NCBI GenBank assembly: GCA_964611755.1
Contig: CAZTBB010000057.1
Coordinates: 1-12,472 of the forward strand
Reading direction: 5' to 3'
DNA from: CAZTBB01 sp964611755
GTDB taxonomy: Bacteria > Pseudomonadota > Alphaproteobacteria > Micavibrionales > Micavibrionaceae
Length of the DNA: 12,472 bases
In this document: positions 1 to 6,539 of the stretch, one piece after another
Position numbering within the stretch: position 1 is the first letter of the stretch
Layout: each line of letters starts with the position of its first letter
Program-made: the position numbers and the translations under genes
Notes under the pieces: generated by a model
What the model saw: only the letters and a program-made list of their open reading frames with translations
What the model was told of the DNA's origin: nothing
The model's database searches: none

Positions 1-749
1 AGCTCTCCCCAATAATTGCTGTGGGTGTTATTCATTAAATCCTGACGTCTGAATGATGTTACAACAGGCAAATGTGAGGCGCTGACAAAATCCGAGAGAT
101 TATTGCAATCCTCATCACTCCAGCCACCCCCGCCAGCGATAACCAATGGCCGTTCTGCAGCGCTGAGAATATCCGCAATCGCTTGCACATCTGATGCATC
201 CATTGATGCGCCTGATGCCTGATAGGGCTTAATAATATTTTGAGAGATATTGGCGGTCAGCACCTCTTCCGGCAAACCAAGAACAACGGGGCCGGGACGC
301 CCCGTATTCGCCACATGAAACGCACGATCCATATATTCACCAATGCGTTCCGGTGTATCAATAGTTGATGCCCATTTTGAAAGTGAGCCAAACATTTGCT
401 TTATATCAAATTCTTGGAAAGCCTCTTTATCCCGATCATCGGTACCAATCAAACCAACCAATAAAATCATAGGCGTAGAGGATTGCATCGCCGTATGAAC
501 ACCAATAGACGCATTACACGCGCCCGGCCCCCGTGTCACAAGGGCAATACCGGTTTTACCCGTCGCATTTGCATATGCCTCGGCACCAAAAGTAGCGCCA
601 GATTCCTGACGGCACGTTAAAAGCTCTATGTCCGGATAATCTACCAAGCCATCCAGAACAGGAAGATAGCTTTCACCTGCCACTGAGAAAATATGTTCAA
701 CCCCATGCACACTCAGTGCGCGCGCTATTTCATGTCCACCTAAAGGCAT
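1..749 (-). CDS. Thiamine pyrophosphate-dependent enzyme, acetolactate synthase-like (N-terminal part, runs off left edge)
   Basis: About 249 codons are visible from an ATG at 749 to the window edge, so the C-terminal cofactor-binding half is missing. The start is preceded by AGAGGTTA at a suitable distance. The protein opens with a typical PYR-domain pattern: a GGHEIARAL/HGVEHIFSVAGE segment, then RQESGATFGAEAYA around residues 47-60. There Glu49 matches the glutamate that activates the cofactor in this superfamily. VTRGPGACNASIGVHTAMQ follows, and a GRPGPVVLGLPEEVL block closes the first domain. Residues from about 190 begin the central domain (LVIAGGGGWSDED). The family includes acetolactate synthase large subunits, benzoylformate and oxalyl-CoA decarboxylases and related enzymes. 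The visible half cannot decide the substrate, and no ilvN-like small subunit is nearby. It is transcribed away from the response regulator gene across a 122-base divergent region. Confidence 0.85.
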   Translation of the reverse strand, partial: MPLGGHEIARALSVHGVEHIFSVAGESYLPVLDGLVDYPDIELLTCRQESGATFGAEAYANATGKTGIALVTRGPGACNASIGVHTAMQSSTPMILLVGLIGTDDRDKEAFQEFDIKQMFGSLSKWASTIDTPERIGEYMDRAFHVANTGRPGPVVLGLPEEVLTANISQNIIKPYQASGASMDASDVQAIADILSAAERPLVIAGGGGWSDEDCNNLSDFVSASHLPVVTSFRRQDLMNNTHSNYWGE

Positions 750-779
750 TCTTAACCTCTTTTTTGTTAAAGTTATTTA

Positions 780-808
780 TGTGTAGCAACTCAGATGTAG
801 TCAGCCAA
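780..808 (-). promoter_or_regulatory. Possible promoter for the thiamine pyrophosphate enzyme gene
   Basis: On the minus strand TTGGCT (808-803) is followed after exactly 17 bases by TACACA (785-780). This resembles a weak sigma70-type -35/-10 pair about 30 bases before the start codon at 749. The match to consensus is only partial. No equally good candidate was found for the opposite (response regulator) direction in the same 122-base gap. Confidence 0.3.
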
Positions 809-871
809 GGCCGAAAAGTTTAGAGTGCTAATATAGAAGAACATAAAACCATGACATAGATATAAATAAAC

Positions 872-1417
872 ATGCCATACGATTTTTCCAAAGCCAGTGT
901 TCTGGTTGTTGATGATATGACCCCCATGATCTCTCTTACACGGTCAATATTGAATGTGCTGGGCTTCAAAAATGTGTATGGCGCCACCAATGGGGAAGAT
1001 GCCTTTAAAATATTTTGTGAACACAGCCCCGATCTGGTGATTACAGACTGGGTTATGGCACCGGTTGATGGCCTTGAACTTATTGAAAAAATAAGAAAAG
1101 ACCCCGCATCGCCCAATAAATATGCTTCTGTGATTATGATGACGGGCTATAGCCTAAAAGATAAAGTCGAGATTGCGCGTGATACAGGCGTAAATGAATT
1201 TCTAGCCAAGCCGTTCACGGCGCGTGATATGTATAAACGCATTGCACAAATCATTGAAAATCCACGCCAATTTGTAGACACTCCGGAATTCTTTGGCCCG
1301 GATCGCAGGCGCAGAAAAGAAGATGGTTTTGGCGGAAATATGAAACGCCATGATGATAAGAAGCCGGAGAAGCAAAACATCCTCGATAAGTTGCGACAAG
1401 AGGCTAAAGGCGTGTAA
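872..1417 (+). CDS. Receiver-domain response regulator (CheY/DivK-like, no output domain)
   Basis: This 181-residue protein is a two-component phosphoacceptor. The receiver domain covers about residues 8-128. It has the acidic pair Asp14-Asp15, phosphoacceptor Asp59 in LVITDW, conserved Thr91 in MMTGY and Lys113 in LAKPF, so all phosphotransfer residues are present. No DNA-binding or enzymatic domain follows. The last 50 residues are basic and probably disordered, starting with PRQFVDTPEFFGPDRRRR. I recall similar FGPDRRRR tails on receiver proteins of Rhodospirillales-like alphaproteobacteria. No clear Shine-Dalgarno precedes the ATG, but an upstream in-frame ATG at 851 is blocked by TAG. 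The next gene begins 40 bases downstream on the same strand with no terminator between, so the two are probably co-transcribed. The cognate kinase is not in the window. The output is likely protein-protein interaction. Confidence 0.9.
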   Translation: MPYDFSKASVLVVDDMTPMISLTRSILNVLGFKNVYGATNGEDAFKIFCEHSPDLVITDWVMAPVDGLELIEKIRKDPASPNKYASVIMMTGYSLKDKVEIARDTGVNEFLAKPFTARDMYKRIAQIIENPRQFVDTPEFFGPDRRRRKEDGFGGNMKRHDDKKPEKQNILDKLRQEAKGV

Positions 1418-1457
1418 AATTAAAGATATTTAATAATTTTATTTGATTTGAACAATT

Positions 1458-1961
1458 ATGTCACAAAGCCCAAAAACACCCCAGAACAGAGCCAAATTCA
1501 TTGACCCGCCGAACAATCTGAAAAAGAAAGTCGGCAATGGCGGTGTGGGCGAACTTGTTCTCAATCGCTGTGAGGATATCATCAAAGAATCACAGATGGA
1601 TTTCGATAAATTTACGGATGAGAATCTTGTTGCAATACAAACGCTCGTATCCCGTTCCAAAAATAACGAAATGGATAAAGATGCCTTTGTTAATGCCTTG
1701 ATTGATCCTGTCATGCAACTCAAAGCCAATGGTCGCATGTTCAAATATGAATTGGTCTCTGACCTATCCAATATTCTGATGCTGTTCTTGGAAAAAACAA
1801 CGGTTGTAAATGATGACCTTTATGCGGTGACCACAGCATTTGAGGCGCTTATCCGTCAGGTTGTTCAACGTAAAATCGAAGGAGATGGCGGCCAACAGGG
1901 CAAGATCCTTATTCATGAACTTAACAAGGCTTGCACACGCTACCTCAAAAAATACACGTAA
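1458..1961 (+). CDS. Uncharacterised protein downstream of the response regulator
   Basis: This 167-residue soluble protein has no signal peptide or membrane segment. Residues 14-29 read FIDPPNNLKKKVGNGG, a distinctive N-terminal motif. I recall this from alphaproteobacterial hypothetical proteins that sit beside receiver-only response regulators, but I cannot confirm that here. The rest is rich in charged and hydrophobic heptad-like spacing (about 50-135), suggesting a helical bundle, and it ends with a basic KACTRYLKKYT tail. It lies 40 bases behind the receiver gene on the same strand, so a functional partnership (phosphatase, adaptor or target) is a reasonable inference. No catalytic motif of the CheZ, CheX or CheC families is visible. 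The ATG at 1458 has only weak ribosome-binding sequence upstream. The stop is 16 bases from the convergent hemA stop. Confidence 0.75.
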   Translation: MSQSPKTPQNRAKFIDPPNNLKKKVGNGGVGELVLNRCEDIIKESQMDFDKFTDENLVAIQTLVSRSKNNEMDKDAFVNALIDPVMQLKANGRMFKYELVSDLSNILMLFLEKTTVVNDDLYAVTTAFEALIRQVVQRKIEGDGGQQGKILIHELNKACTRYLKKYT

Positions 1962-1978
1962 AAGATTTTATATTTTTT
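1947..1978. terminator. Possible AT-rich bidirectional terminator between convergent genes
   Basis: AAAAAATA (1947-1954) and TATTTTTT (1971-1978) are inverted repeats that flank a smaller palindrome, TAAAAGATTTTA (1959-1970). The element spans the end of the 167-residue gene and the last base of hemA, and it carries a T-run in both directions. There is no GC-rich stem, so termination strength is doubtful. It is nevertheless the only stem-plus-T-run structure I see at any of the convergent junctions. Confidence 0.25.
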
Positions 1979-3204
1979 TAAGCGGCCATAGCTTTGAGAA
2001 CGTGATGCGTTTCCCAAAGATGCTGAAGCACGCCAACCATATCCCTTATATGGTGTTCGGAATGGGCGGCTGTTGCCGTCAGGCGCAATCTCTCCGTACC
2101 TTTTGGCACTGTCGGGTAATTGATGGGCTGTACATAAATATTATGCTGATCCATCAAAATTTGTGCGACTTCACGGCAACAATTAGGCTCCCCGACAATA
2201 AGAGGCACAATATGGCTTGGCCCGCGCAAAAATGGTAAATCTGCGGCCTCTAGAAGATCTTTAAACAGTGCTACATTCTGGCGCTTGCGGGAGCGCTCAA
2301 TCTCACTCACCTTTAAATGCTCAACCGATGCCTTTGCAGCCGCCAATACAGAAGGCGGCAAGCTGGTTGTAAAAATAAAGCTGGATGCGAAACTCCGCAC
2401 AGCATCGACAATTGCGGCCTTGCCGGTAATGAAACCACCCATGCAGCCATAGGCCTTGCCGAATGTGCCCTCAATAATATCAACACGGTCCATCACCCCC
2501 ATCTCTTCGGCGACACCGCCGCCTCTGGGGCCATACAGGCCAACACCATGCACTTCATCCAGATATGTCAGGGCATTATATTTATCCGCTAAATCACAAA
2601 TCTCTTTGATGGGTGCGATTGTGCCTTCCATGGAATACACCGATTCAAACGCAATGATTTTGGGGCGCGCCGGATCAACAGATTTCAAAAGCTCTTCCAA
2701 ATGTTCCAGATCATTATGGCGGAAAATTTTCTTTTCCTGACGGCTATCTTTAATGCCGTGAATCATAGAGGCATGGTTCAACTCATCCGAGAAAATAACG
2801 CAATTCTCAAGCAGTTTACCGATTGTCCCCAAAGCGCCCTCATTCGCCACATAACCAGAGGAGAAGACAAGCCCCGCCTCTTTGCCGTGCAAGTCAGCCA
2901 GCGACTCTTCTAACTCAACATGATAGCGCGTCGTGCCAGAAATATTTCGTGTTCCACCGGCGCCTGCGCCTGTGCTATCCAAAGCCTCCTTAGCGGCATC
3001 AATCACCTTTTGATTTTGCCCCATGCCCAGATAATCATTACTGCACCAAATGGTCACCTCTTTTTGTGTTCCATCAGGTGCGTGATAAATCGCCTGCGGG
3101 AAACGCCCTTTAATGCGCTCCATTGTTGCGAATGTTCTGTAGCGCCCTTCTTGTTTGATAGAATCAAGGCAGGTTTCGAAGTGGGATTCGTAATCTATTG
3201 TCAT
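1978..3204 (-). CDS. hemA: 5-aminolevulinate synthase (C4 pathway)
   Basis: The enzyme condenses glycine and succinyl-CoA to 5-aminolevulinate, the first committed step of haem synthesis in alphaproteobacteria, in the cytosol as a pyridoxal-phosphate dimer. At 408 residues it has the usual bacterial length and is complete. Landmarks are WCSNDYLGMG (53-62), the glycine-rich GAGAGGTRNISGT (79-91), HASMIHG (144-150), the cofactor-contacting DEVHG (216-220), and EGTFGKAYGCMGGF (245-258), where Lys250 should form the Schiff base. The FTTSLPP segment and the NYPTVPKGTERLRLT block (about 358-372) distinguish ALAS from 8-amino-7-oxononanoate synthase and 2-amino-3-ketobutyrate ligase, the main alternatives. 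The ATG at 3204 follows an A-rich leader with only weak Shine-Dalgarno character. The gene stands alone and is divergent from the ribokinase-like gene. A 12-base element shared with that gene lies 36 bases upstream. Confidence 0.97.
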   Translation of the reverse strand: MTIDYESHFETCLDSIKQEGRYRTFATMERIKGRFPQAIYHAPDGTQKEVTIWCSNDYLGMGQNQKVIDAAKEALDSTGAGAGGTRNISGTTRYHVELEESLADLHGKEAGLVFSSGYVANEGALGTIGKLLENCVIFSDELNHASMIHGIKDSRQEKKIFRHNDLEHLEELLKSVDPARPKIIAFESVYSMEGTIAPIKEICDLADKYNALTYLDEVHGVGLYGPRGGGVAEEMGVMDRVDIIEGTFGKAYGCMGGFITGKAAIVDAVRSFASSFIFTTSLPPSVLAAAKASVEHLKVSEIERSRKRQNVALFKDLLEAADLPFLRGPSHIVPLIVGEPNCCREVAQILMDQHNIYVQPINYPTVPKGTERLRLTATAAHSEHHIRDMVGVLQHLWETHHVLKAMAA

Positions 3205-3240
3205 TTTTATTTTTTTCTTTCAAATCTGCCCACCTGTTAT

Positions 3241-3311
3241 ATGACATCAATTCATCGGCAAGCTTGTGTCGCAATTACTCAATTTATATAATAGCAACTA
3301 ACTGATGTCAT
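3241..3311. repeat. Inverted pair of 12-base elements in the hemA / ribokinase divergent region
   Basis: ATGACATCAATT (3241-3252) and AACTGATGTCAT (3300-3311) are inverted copies matching at 11 of 12 positions, with 47 bases between them. Read in the direction of the adjacent gene, each is AA(T/C)TGATGTCAT. One copy ends 36 bases before the hemA start codon. The other ends 28 bases before the favoured ribokinase start at 3340. The pair brackets the ribokinase promoter. A shared regulator binding site is the natural reading, but this is inference from symmetry alone. Confidence 0.4.
3264..3292 (+). promoter_or_regulatory. Sigma70-type promoter for the ribokinase-like gene
   Basis: TTGTGT (3264-3269) and a perfect TATAAT (3287-3292) are separated by exactly 17 bases. 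This predicts a transcript starting near 3299, giving a leader of about 40 bases to the ATG at 3340 but only about 11 bases to the ATG at 3310. That supports the later start. It is the best promoter match in the window. Confidence 0.55.
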
Positions 3312-3339
3312 GAAATTGACTAAAATCAAAGGGTTGAGA

Positions 3340-4281
3340 ATGATTATCGTTTACGGAAACATTAGTAACGAGCTGACTGTGACGGTCTCTGATCTGGATC
3401 ATGAATCCTCACTCATGAAAGCAAAAAGCCTGAGCAATCTGGCCAGTGGACGCGGCGCGAACCAGGCTCTGGCCGCCGCCCGCACTGGTGCAAAAACGGT
3501 ATTGGTAGGATGCGCAGGCGATGACGAAACCACAGCCGCCGCCCTTGATGATATTCGCCAAGATGGTGTTCTAACATCCGGCGTCAGCAAAACATCAACC
3601 CCGACCGGAACATTCATACATATTCAGGACGAAAAAGGAAATTCAAGGCGTATAACGTACCAAGGCGCCAACGCGAAGATCGATATTGACCAGATTCCTG
3701 ATGAAATTTTGCGCTCCGGCAGTGTTTTGTTATTGCAAAGCGAAGTAAATGTAGATCAAAACATTGCTCTTCTCAAACGCGCAAAGGAACATGATGTCCT
3801 CACGATTATGAATATGGCACCCGATATTACGATCCAGCAAGACATTCTCGAAAACCTTGATTACCTGATCATTAATCAGGAACAGGCCATTGACCTTGCC
3901 AAGGAGCTGAAGGTATCGGCTCTGGACCACATCCCGCAAATGGCCCATGCGCTAGCCACTCAGGGCAACCTGACCTGTGTTATTACAAACGGCAAAGAAG
4001 GGTGCATTAGCATGAATATCAACGGCGAAGGCTTTGCCTGTGATGCCCTCGAATTGGAAGAGGTGGTTGATAAGGCCGGGGCCGAAGATGTCTTCGCCGG
4101 CACCTTTACCGCCGCCATCCATGCCGGAATTGATCTATCAAACAGCCTAAAAAGAGCCAGCATTGCCGCAACACTTACCTGCATGAAAAAAGGTGTTCAG
4201 GCCAGCTTCCCCTATTCCGATGAAATAGAAGAACAGCTGAGCAATTTAAAAGATCCGGAAGTTATTTCCGCAAAGAAATAG
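3340..4281 (+). CDS. PfkB/ribokinase-family carbohydrate kinase with atypical active-site motifs
   Basis: The family phosphorylates sugars or nucleosides with ATP. From the ATG at 3340 the product is 313 residues, typical for ribokinase, and begins MIIVYGNISNEL as ribokinases do. AAAGGG lies six bases before this ATG. An earlier in-frame ATG at 3310 would add ten residues but has no ribosome-binding site. The substrate-side motif is ASGRGANQALAAARTGA (35-51), close to ribokinase GGKGANQA. Two family motifs are altered. The anion-hole signature DTTGAGD is D244-K-A-G-A-E-D250, so Glu249 replaces the glycine before the catalytic Asp250. The magnesium-associated NxxE motif reads N179-Q-E-Q182, with Gln at the fourth position. 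The fold is clear, but activity and substrate are uncertain; a weak, specialised or non-catalytic protein is possible. Its stop is five bases from the convergent tetR stop. Confidence 0.85.
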   Translation: MIIVYGNISNELTVTVSDLDHESSLMKAKSLSNLASGRGANQALAAARTGAKTVLVGCAGDDETTAAALDDIRQDGVLTSGVSKTSTPTGTFIHIQDEKGNSRRITYQGANAKIDIDQIPDEILRSGSVLLLQSEVNVDQNIALLKRAKEHDVLTIMNMAPDITIQQDILENLDYLIINQEQAIDLAKELKVSALDHIPQMAHALATQGNLTCVITNGKEGCISMNINGEGFACDALELEEVVDKAGAEDVFAGTFTAAIHAGIDLSNSLKRASIAATLTCMKKGVQASFPYSDEIEEQLSNLKDPEVISAKK

Positions 4282-4286
4282 GCCCC

Positions 4287-4865
4287 TTAAAAACCTAGCG
4301 TATTGGCGACCTGCTCGGCACGGCCCAGCTCTTTATCCAAAGCGGCCATTGTTTTGGAGAGATCCGGCGTCTCATCCTTCATCCAGCTTTTAAGCACTTT
4401 TAAATAAAGACCCGACAAACCCGCAACCTTTAATGCGCCGCGCATGCCCGATGTATCGATCCCGGCCGCCTCGAGCATCCAGCTCATTGACCGGCATAAA
4501 TGCGGTGATGAAATAAGCACCTGCTTGGGGTCATATTGAAAACTATAAAGAATGGAGAGAAGCCCCTCGCGATACTCATTGAGAACTTCAAAGCGCTCTA
4601 TCATGATATCAAAAAGCTTTTCACGTGCTTCCATCTCCGGCGAGAATTCATCGAGCGCATTCAGAGTTTTGGCATCAATCATACGCCCGAAGGCAGCCAA
4701 AATATCGAATTTATCCTCGATAATGAGCCGAAGATCAGACAGAGATATATCGGCGCGCTCGGCTATATCGCTAAGGCGCACATGCTCCCACCCAAGCTCA
4801 ATGGCCAATTCCAATGAAACTTCGACAATCTTATCTTTGGACAAATTTTTCGCTTTTGCTGGCAT
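4287..4865 (-). CDS. TetR-family regulator with COQ9-like C-terminal domain
   Basis: From the ATG at 4865 the product is 192 residues, MPAKAKNLSKDKIVEV onward. An upstream TTG at 4886 could add seven residues but is less likely. The N-terminal helix-turn-helix occupies about residues 11-58 (VRLSDIAERADISLSDLRLI, then EDKFDILAAF, replacing the usual FxxKeeLl TetR pattern). The C-terminal half carries a COQ9-like block ending LKSWMKDETPDLSKTMAALD with a helical tail. Related alphaproteobacterial proteins are usually annotated as TetR/AcrR regulators; the eukaryotic relative COQ9 binds lipids in ubiquinone biosynthesis. The ligand is therefore unknown but may be hydrophobic. The gene is divergent from the adenosine-kinase-like gene, with an 8-7-8 palindrome between them, so autoregulation and control of that neighbour are plausible. 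It converges with the ribokinase-like gene. Confidence 0.8.
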   Translation of the reverse strand: MPAKAKNLSKDKIVEVSLELAIELGWEHVRLSDIAERADISLSDLRLIIEDKFDILAAFGRMIDAKTLNALDEFSPEMEAREKLFDIMIERFEVLNEYREGLLSILYSFQYDPKQVLISSPHLCRSMSWMLEAAGIDTSGMRGALKVAGLSGLYLKVLKSWMKDETPDLSKTMAALDKELGRAEQVANTLGF

Positions 4866-4910
4866 AGTCTTGTTTTTGTCTTCCAATGCGTTAGTAATAG
4901 GGACATTACC

Positions 4911-4933
4911 CTTTACGCAATGCTCGCGTAAAG
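4911..4933. promoter_or_regulatory. 8-7-8 palindrome, candidate TetR-family operator
   Basis: CTTTACGC (4911-4918) and GCGTAAAG (4926-4933) are perfect inverted repeats around a 7-base centre, AATGCTC. The 23-base palindrome lies in the 102-base gap between the divergent tetR and adenosine-kinase-like genes, the usual location of an autoregulatory TetR operator. A weak promoter toward the kinase, TTGTTT (4870-4875) and AGTAAT (4893-4898) with a 17-base spacer, would place the palindrome just after the transcript start. It could alternatively fold as a leader hairpin. No T-run follows directly, so it is not a terminator. Confidence 0.5.
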
Positions 4934-4967
4934 AGATTAGTTTTTAGAAATTTTGGAAGGAAAAATT

Positions 4968-5972
4968 ATGTCTTCACCTAAATATGGCGTTGTTGCCGTT
5001 GGAAATGCACTTGTTGATGTTCTCGCACAAACAAGTGAGGAGTTTATCGCCGAGCAAAAAGAAAAGCACGGCATGGAAAAAGGCGCGATGACACTCATTG
5101 AAGAAGAGCGCGCAGCCGATCTCTATGCCCAAATGCAAGATCCGGTGCAAACATCCGGCGGAAGCGCTGCCAATACAATGGCTGGTTATGCTTCTTTTGG
5201 TGGGCAAGGTGGGTTTATCGGCAAAGTGGCCGATGACATGCTTGGGCAGGTTTTCAGTAACGATATTCGCGGGCTGGGGCTTCATTTTAATACAACGCCG
5301 TTGATTGGCGGGCCCGAAACTGGCCGCTGTATGATTTTGATTACACCAGATGCGCAACGCACAATGAATACATTCTTGGGTGCGAGCATTGAAATTCATG
5401 CCGATGATGTGGATCAGGATCTTATTAACAATGCACAGATCACGTATCTGGAAGGTTACCTCTTCGATCGCGATCAGGCTAAACAAGCCTTTATCCGCGC
5501 CGCTGAAACAGCGCATGCAGCAGGCCACCGTGTTGCCCTCAGCCTGTCCGACCCGTTCTGTGTGGATCGTCACCGCAGTGACTTCCTGCGTTTGGTTGAA
5601 AACCATGTTGATATTCTTTTTGCCAATGAAGATGAAATCAAATCCCTGTTCATGCAGGATAATTTTGATGATGCGGCCAGCGCCGTGAGCGAGCATGTTG
5701 AAGTTGCGGTTCTGACACGCGGCGCACAAGGCGCTGTTATTCGCTCAAAAGGTAAGAGCATTGAAATCGCGGCTGAGCCTGTTGCAAAAGTTATTGATAC
5801 AACAGGCGCCGGTGACCAGTTTGCCGCCGGTTTCTTGTATGGGTACACAGAAGGTAAAGATCTGGCAGAATGCGGGCGCCTGGGGGCTATCGCTGCTGCC
5901 GAGGTGATCAGCCATATTGGCCCAAGACCGGAAGTTAACCTCTCTGAACTCGCTGAGCAAAAAGCCGCTTAA
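4968..5972 (+). CDS. Adenosine-kinase-like PfkB-family kinase
   Basis: The 334-residue product starts at the ATG at 4968, behind a strong GGAAGGA (4955-4961). A TTG at 4953 would swallow this ribosome-binding site and is rejected. Family features are intact: GNALVDVLA (12-20), the substrate-binding TSGGSAANTMAGYASFGG (62-79), IGKVADDMLG (84-93), the TPDAQRTMNTFLGAS strip (126-140), LEGYLFD (161-167), LSDPFCVDRHR (193-203), the magnesium-associated NEDE (220-223) and the anion hole DTTGAGD (277-283) with catalytic Asp283. This pattern is typical of alphaproteobacterial proteins annotated as adenosine kinase or ribokinase-like sugar kinase. Adenosine phosphorylation to AMP is the best guess, but inosine/guanosine or a sugar is not excluded. 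It is divergent from the TetR/COQ9-like gene and its stop is three bases from the convergent macro-domain stop. Confidence 0.88.
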   Translation: MSSPKYGVVAVGNALVDVLAQTSEEFIAEQKEKHGMEKGAMTLIEEERAADLYAQMQDPVQTSGGSAANTMAGYASFGGQGGFIGKVADDMLGQVFSNDIRGLGLHFNTTPLIGGPETGRCMILITPDAQRTMNTFLGASIEIHADDVDQDLINNAQITYLEGYLFDRDQAKQAFIRAAETAHAAGHRVALSLSDPFCVDRHRSDFLRLVENHVDILFANEDEIKSLFMQDNFDDAASAVSEHVEVAVLTRGAQGAVIRSKGKSIEIAAEPVAKVIDTTGAGDQFAAGFLYGYTEGKDLAECGRLGAIAAAEVISHIGPRPEVNLSELAEQKAA

Positions 5973-5975
5973 GAC

Positions 5976-6539
5976 TCAATCGCGCCATCCCATTGACCAA
6001 AGCCGCTCTCGCGTGGCTTTGACGCCTTCCGGAGAATGGCAGACCATGCGCACCTCGTCGATACGATCATCCAGTTTTTGCATGATTCCTTGTAAGATAA
6101 GGCGTGCCGCTTTGGGCTTTGGGAAATCATCCTGCCCGGCTGCTAAAAGCGGGAAAGAAACAGATTTTACCACCAGGCATTTTGCCAGTGTGATGGCCTT
6201 GCGCGCGGCCAAGATCAGATGCTTGTCCATGCGATCAAAATCATCCTTCCAGACAGGCACAACAGCAATAATGATATGTTTAGCAGGAAGGTCAAACCCA
6301 GGAATTGCATATATATCCCCCGCATCGGGACGATAAATATGCTCTGCAATATAATCAGCAATCGATGTACCGCTGGCCTCTTCAATAGCCTGGTTAAGGC
6401 GCCCTTTCCACTCCAATGTTTGTGGTACAATCGTCACAATCGCATCGGTATCTTGCGCCGTGATATCCCCCTCAATCAGGCGGATGGATTGCAAATGGGG
6501 ATTGGCGGATCGTTGTGCATCTGGTATCACTTTGCTCAT
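5976..6539 (-). CDS. Divergent macro-domain (ADP-ribose-binding fold) protein
   Basis: The 187-residue product matches the macro-domain scaffold. IRLIEGDITAQDTDAIV (19-35) corresponds to the first strand and the adenine-contacting Asp of GDIT. RLNQAIEEASG (47-57) is the following helix, and AGDIYAIPGFDLPAKHIIIAVVPVW (73-97) matches the canonical GeaxiTpgydLPakyvIHtVgPvw stretch. HLILAARKAITLAK (107-120) and SVSFPLLAAGQDDFP (126-140) correspond to the late helix and second phosphate loop. Several signature residues are missing: the NAAN tetrapeptide after DAIV is TIVP, the GGGV loop is reduced to WKGR, and the StGxfGxP loop is changed. ADP-ribosyl hydrolase activity of the MacroD type is therefore doubtful; ligand binding or another role may remain. 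The ATG at 6539 overlaps the divergent solute-binding protein ATG within one CATG. Confidence 0.8.
   Translation of the reverse strand: MSKVIPDAQRSANPHLQSIRLIEGDITAQDTDAIVTIVPQTLEWKGRLNQAIEEASGTSIADYIAEHIYRPDAGDIYAIPGFDLPAKHIIIAVVPVWKDDFDRMDKHLILAARKAITLAKCLVVKSVSFPLLAAGQDDFPKPKAARLILQGIMQKLDDRIDEVRMVCHSPEGVKATRERLWSMGWRD

Noticed and set aside
1840..2238. A 132-codon plus-strand open frame across the convergent junction with hemA
   Set aside because: It overlaps the real 167-residue gene in another frame and then hemA antisense. No ribosome-binding site or recognisable protein sequence was found.
3236..3250. FNR-like half site TTGAT upstream of hemA (minus strand), attractive because hemA is oxygen-regulated in some alphaproteobacteria
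   Set aside because: Only one half matches. The other half-site position reads TATAA instead of ATCAA, so it is not a convincing TTGAT-N4-ATCAA box.
3310..3339. ATG at 3310 as the ribokinase-like gene start
   Set aside because: It has no Shine-Dalgarno, lies inside the repeated 12-base element and only about 11 bases from the predicted transcript start. The ATG at 3340 has AAAGGG and a family-typical N-terminus.
4974..5729. A 251-codon minus-strand open frame opposite the adenosine-kinase-like gene
   Set aside because: It lies entirely antisense to a gene with full family motifs. Its translation is rich in Cys, His, Ile and Asn without any domain pattern, so it is a shadow frame.
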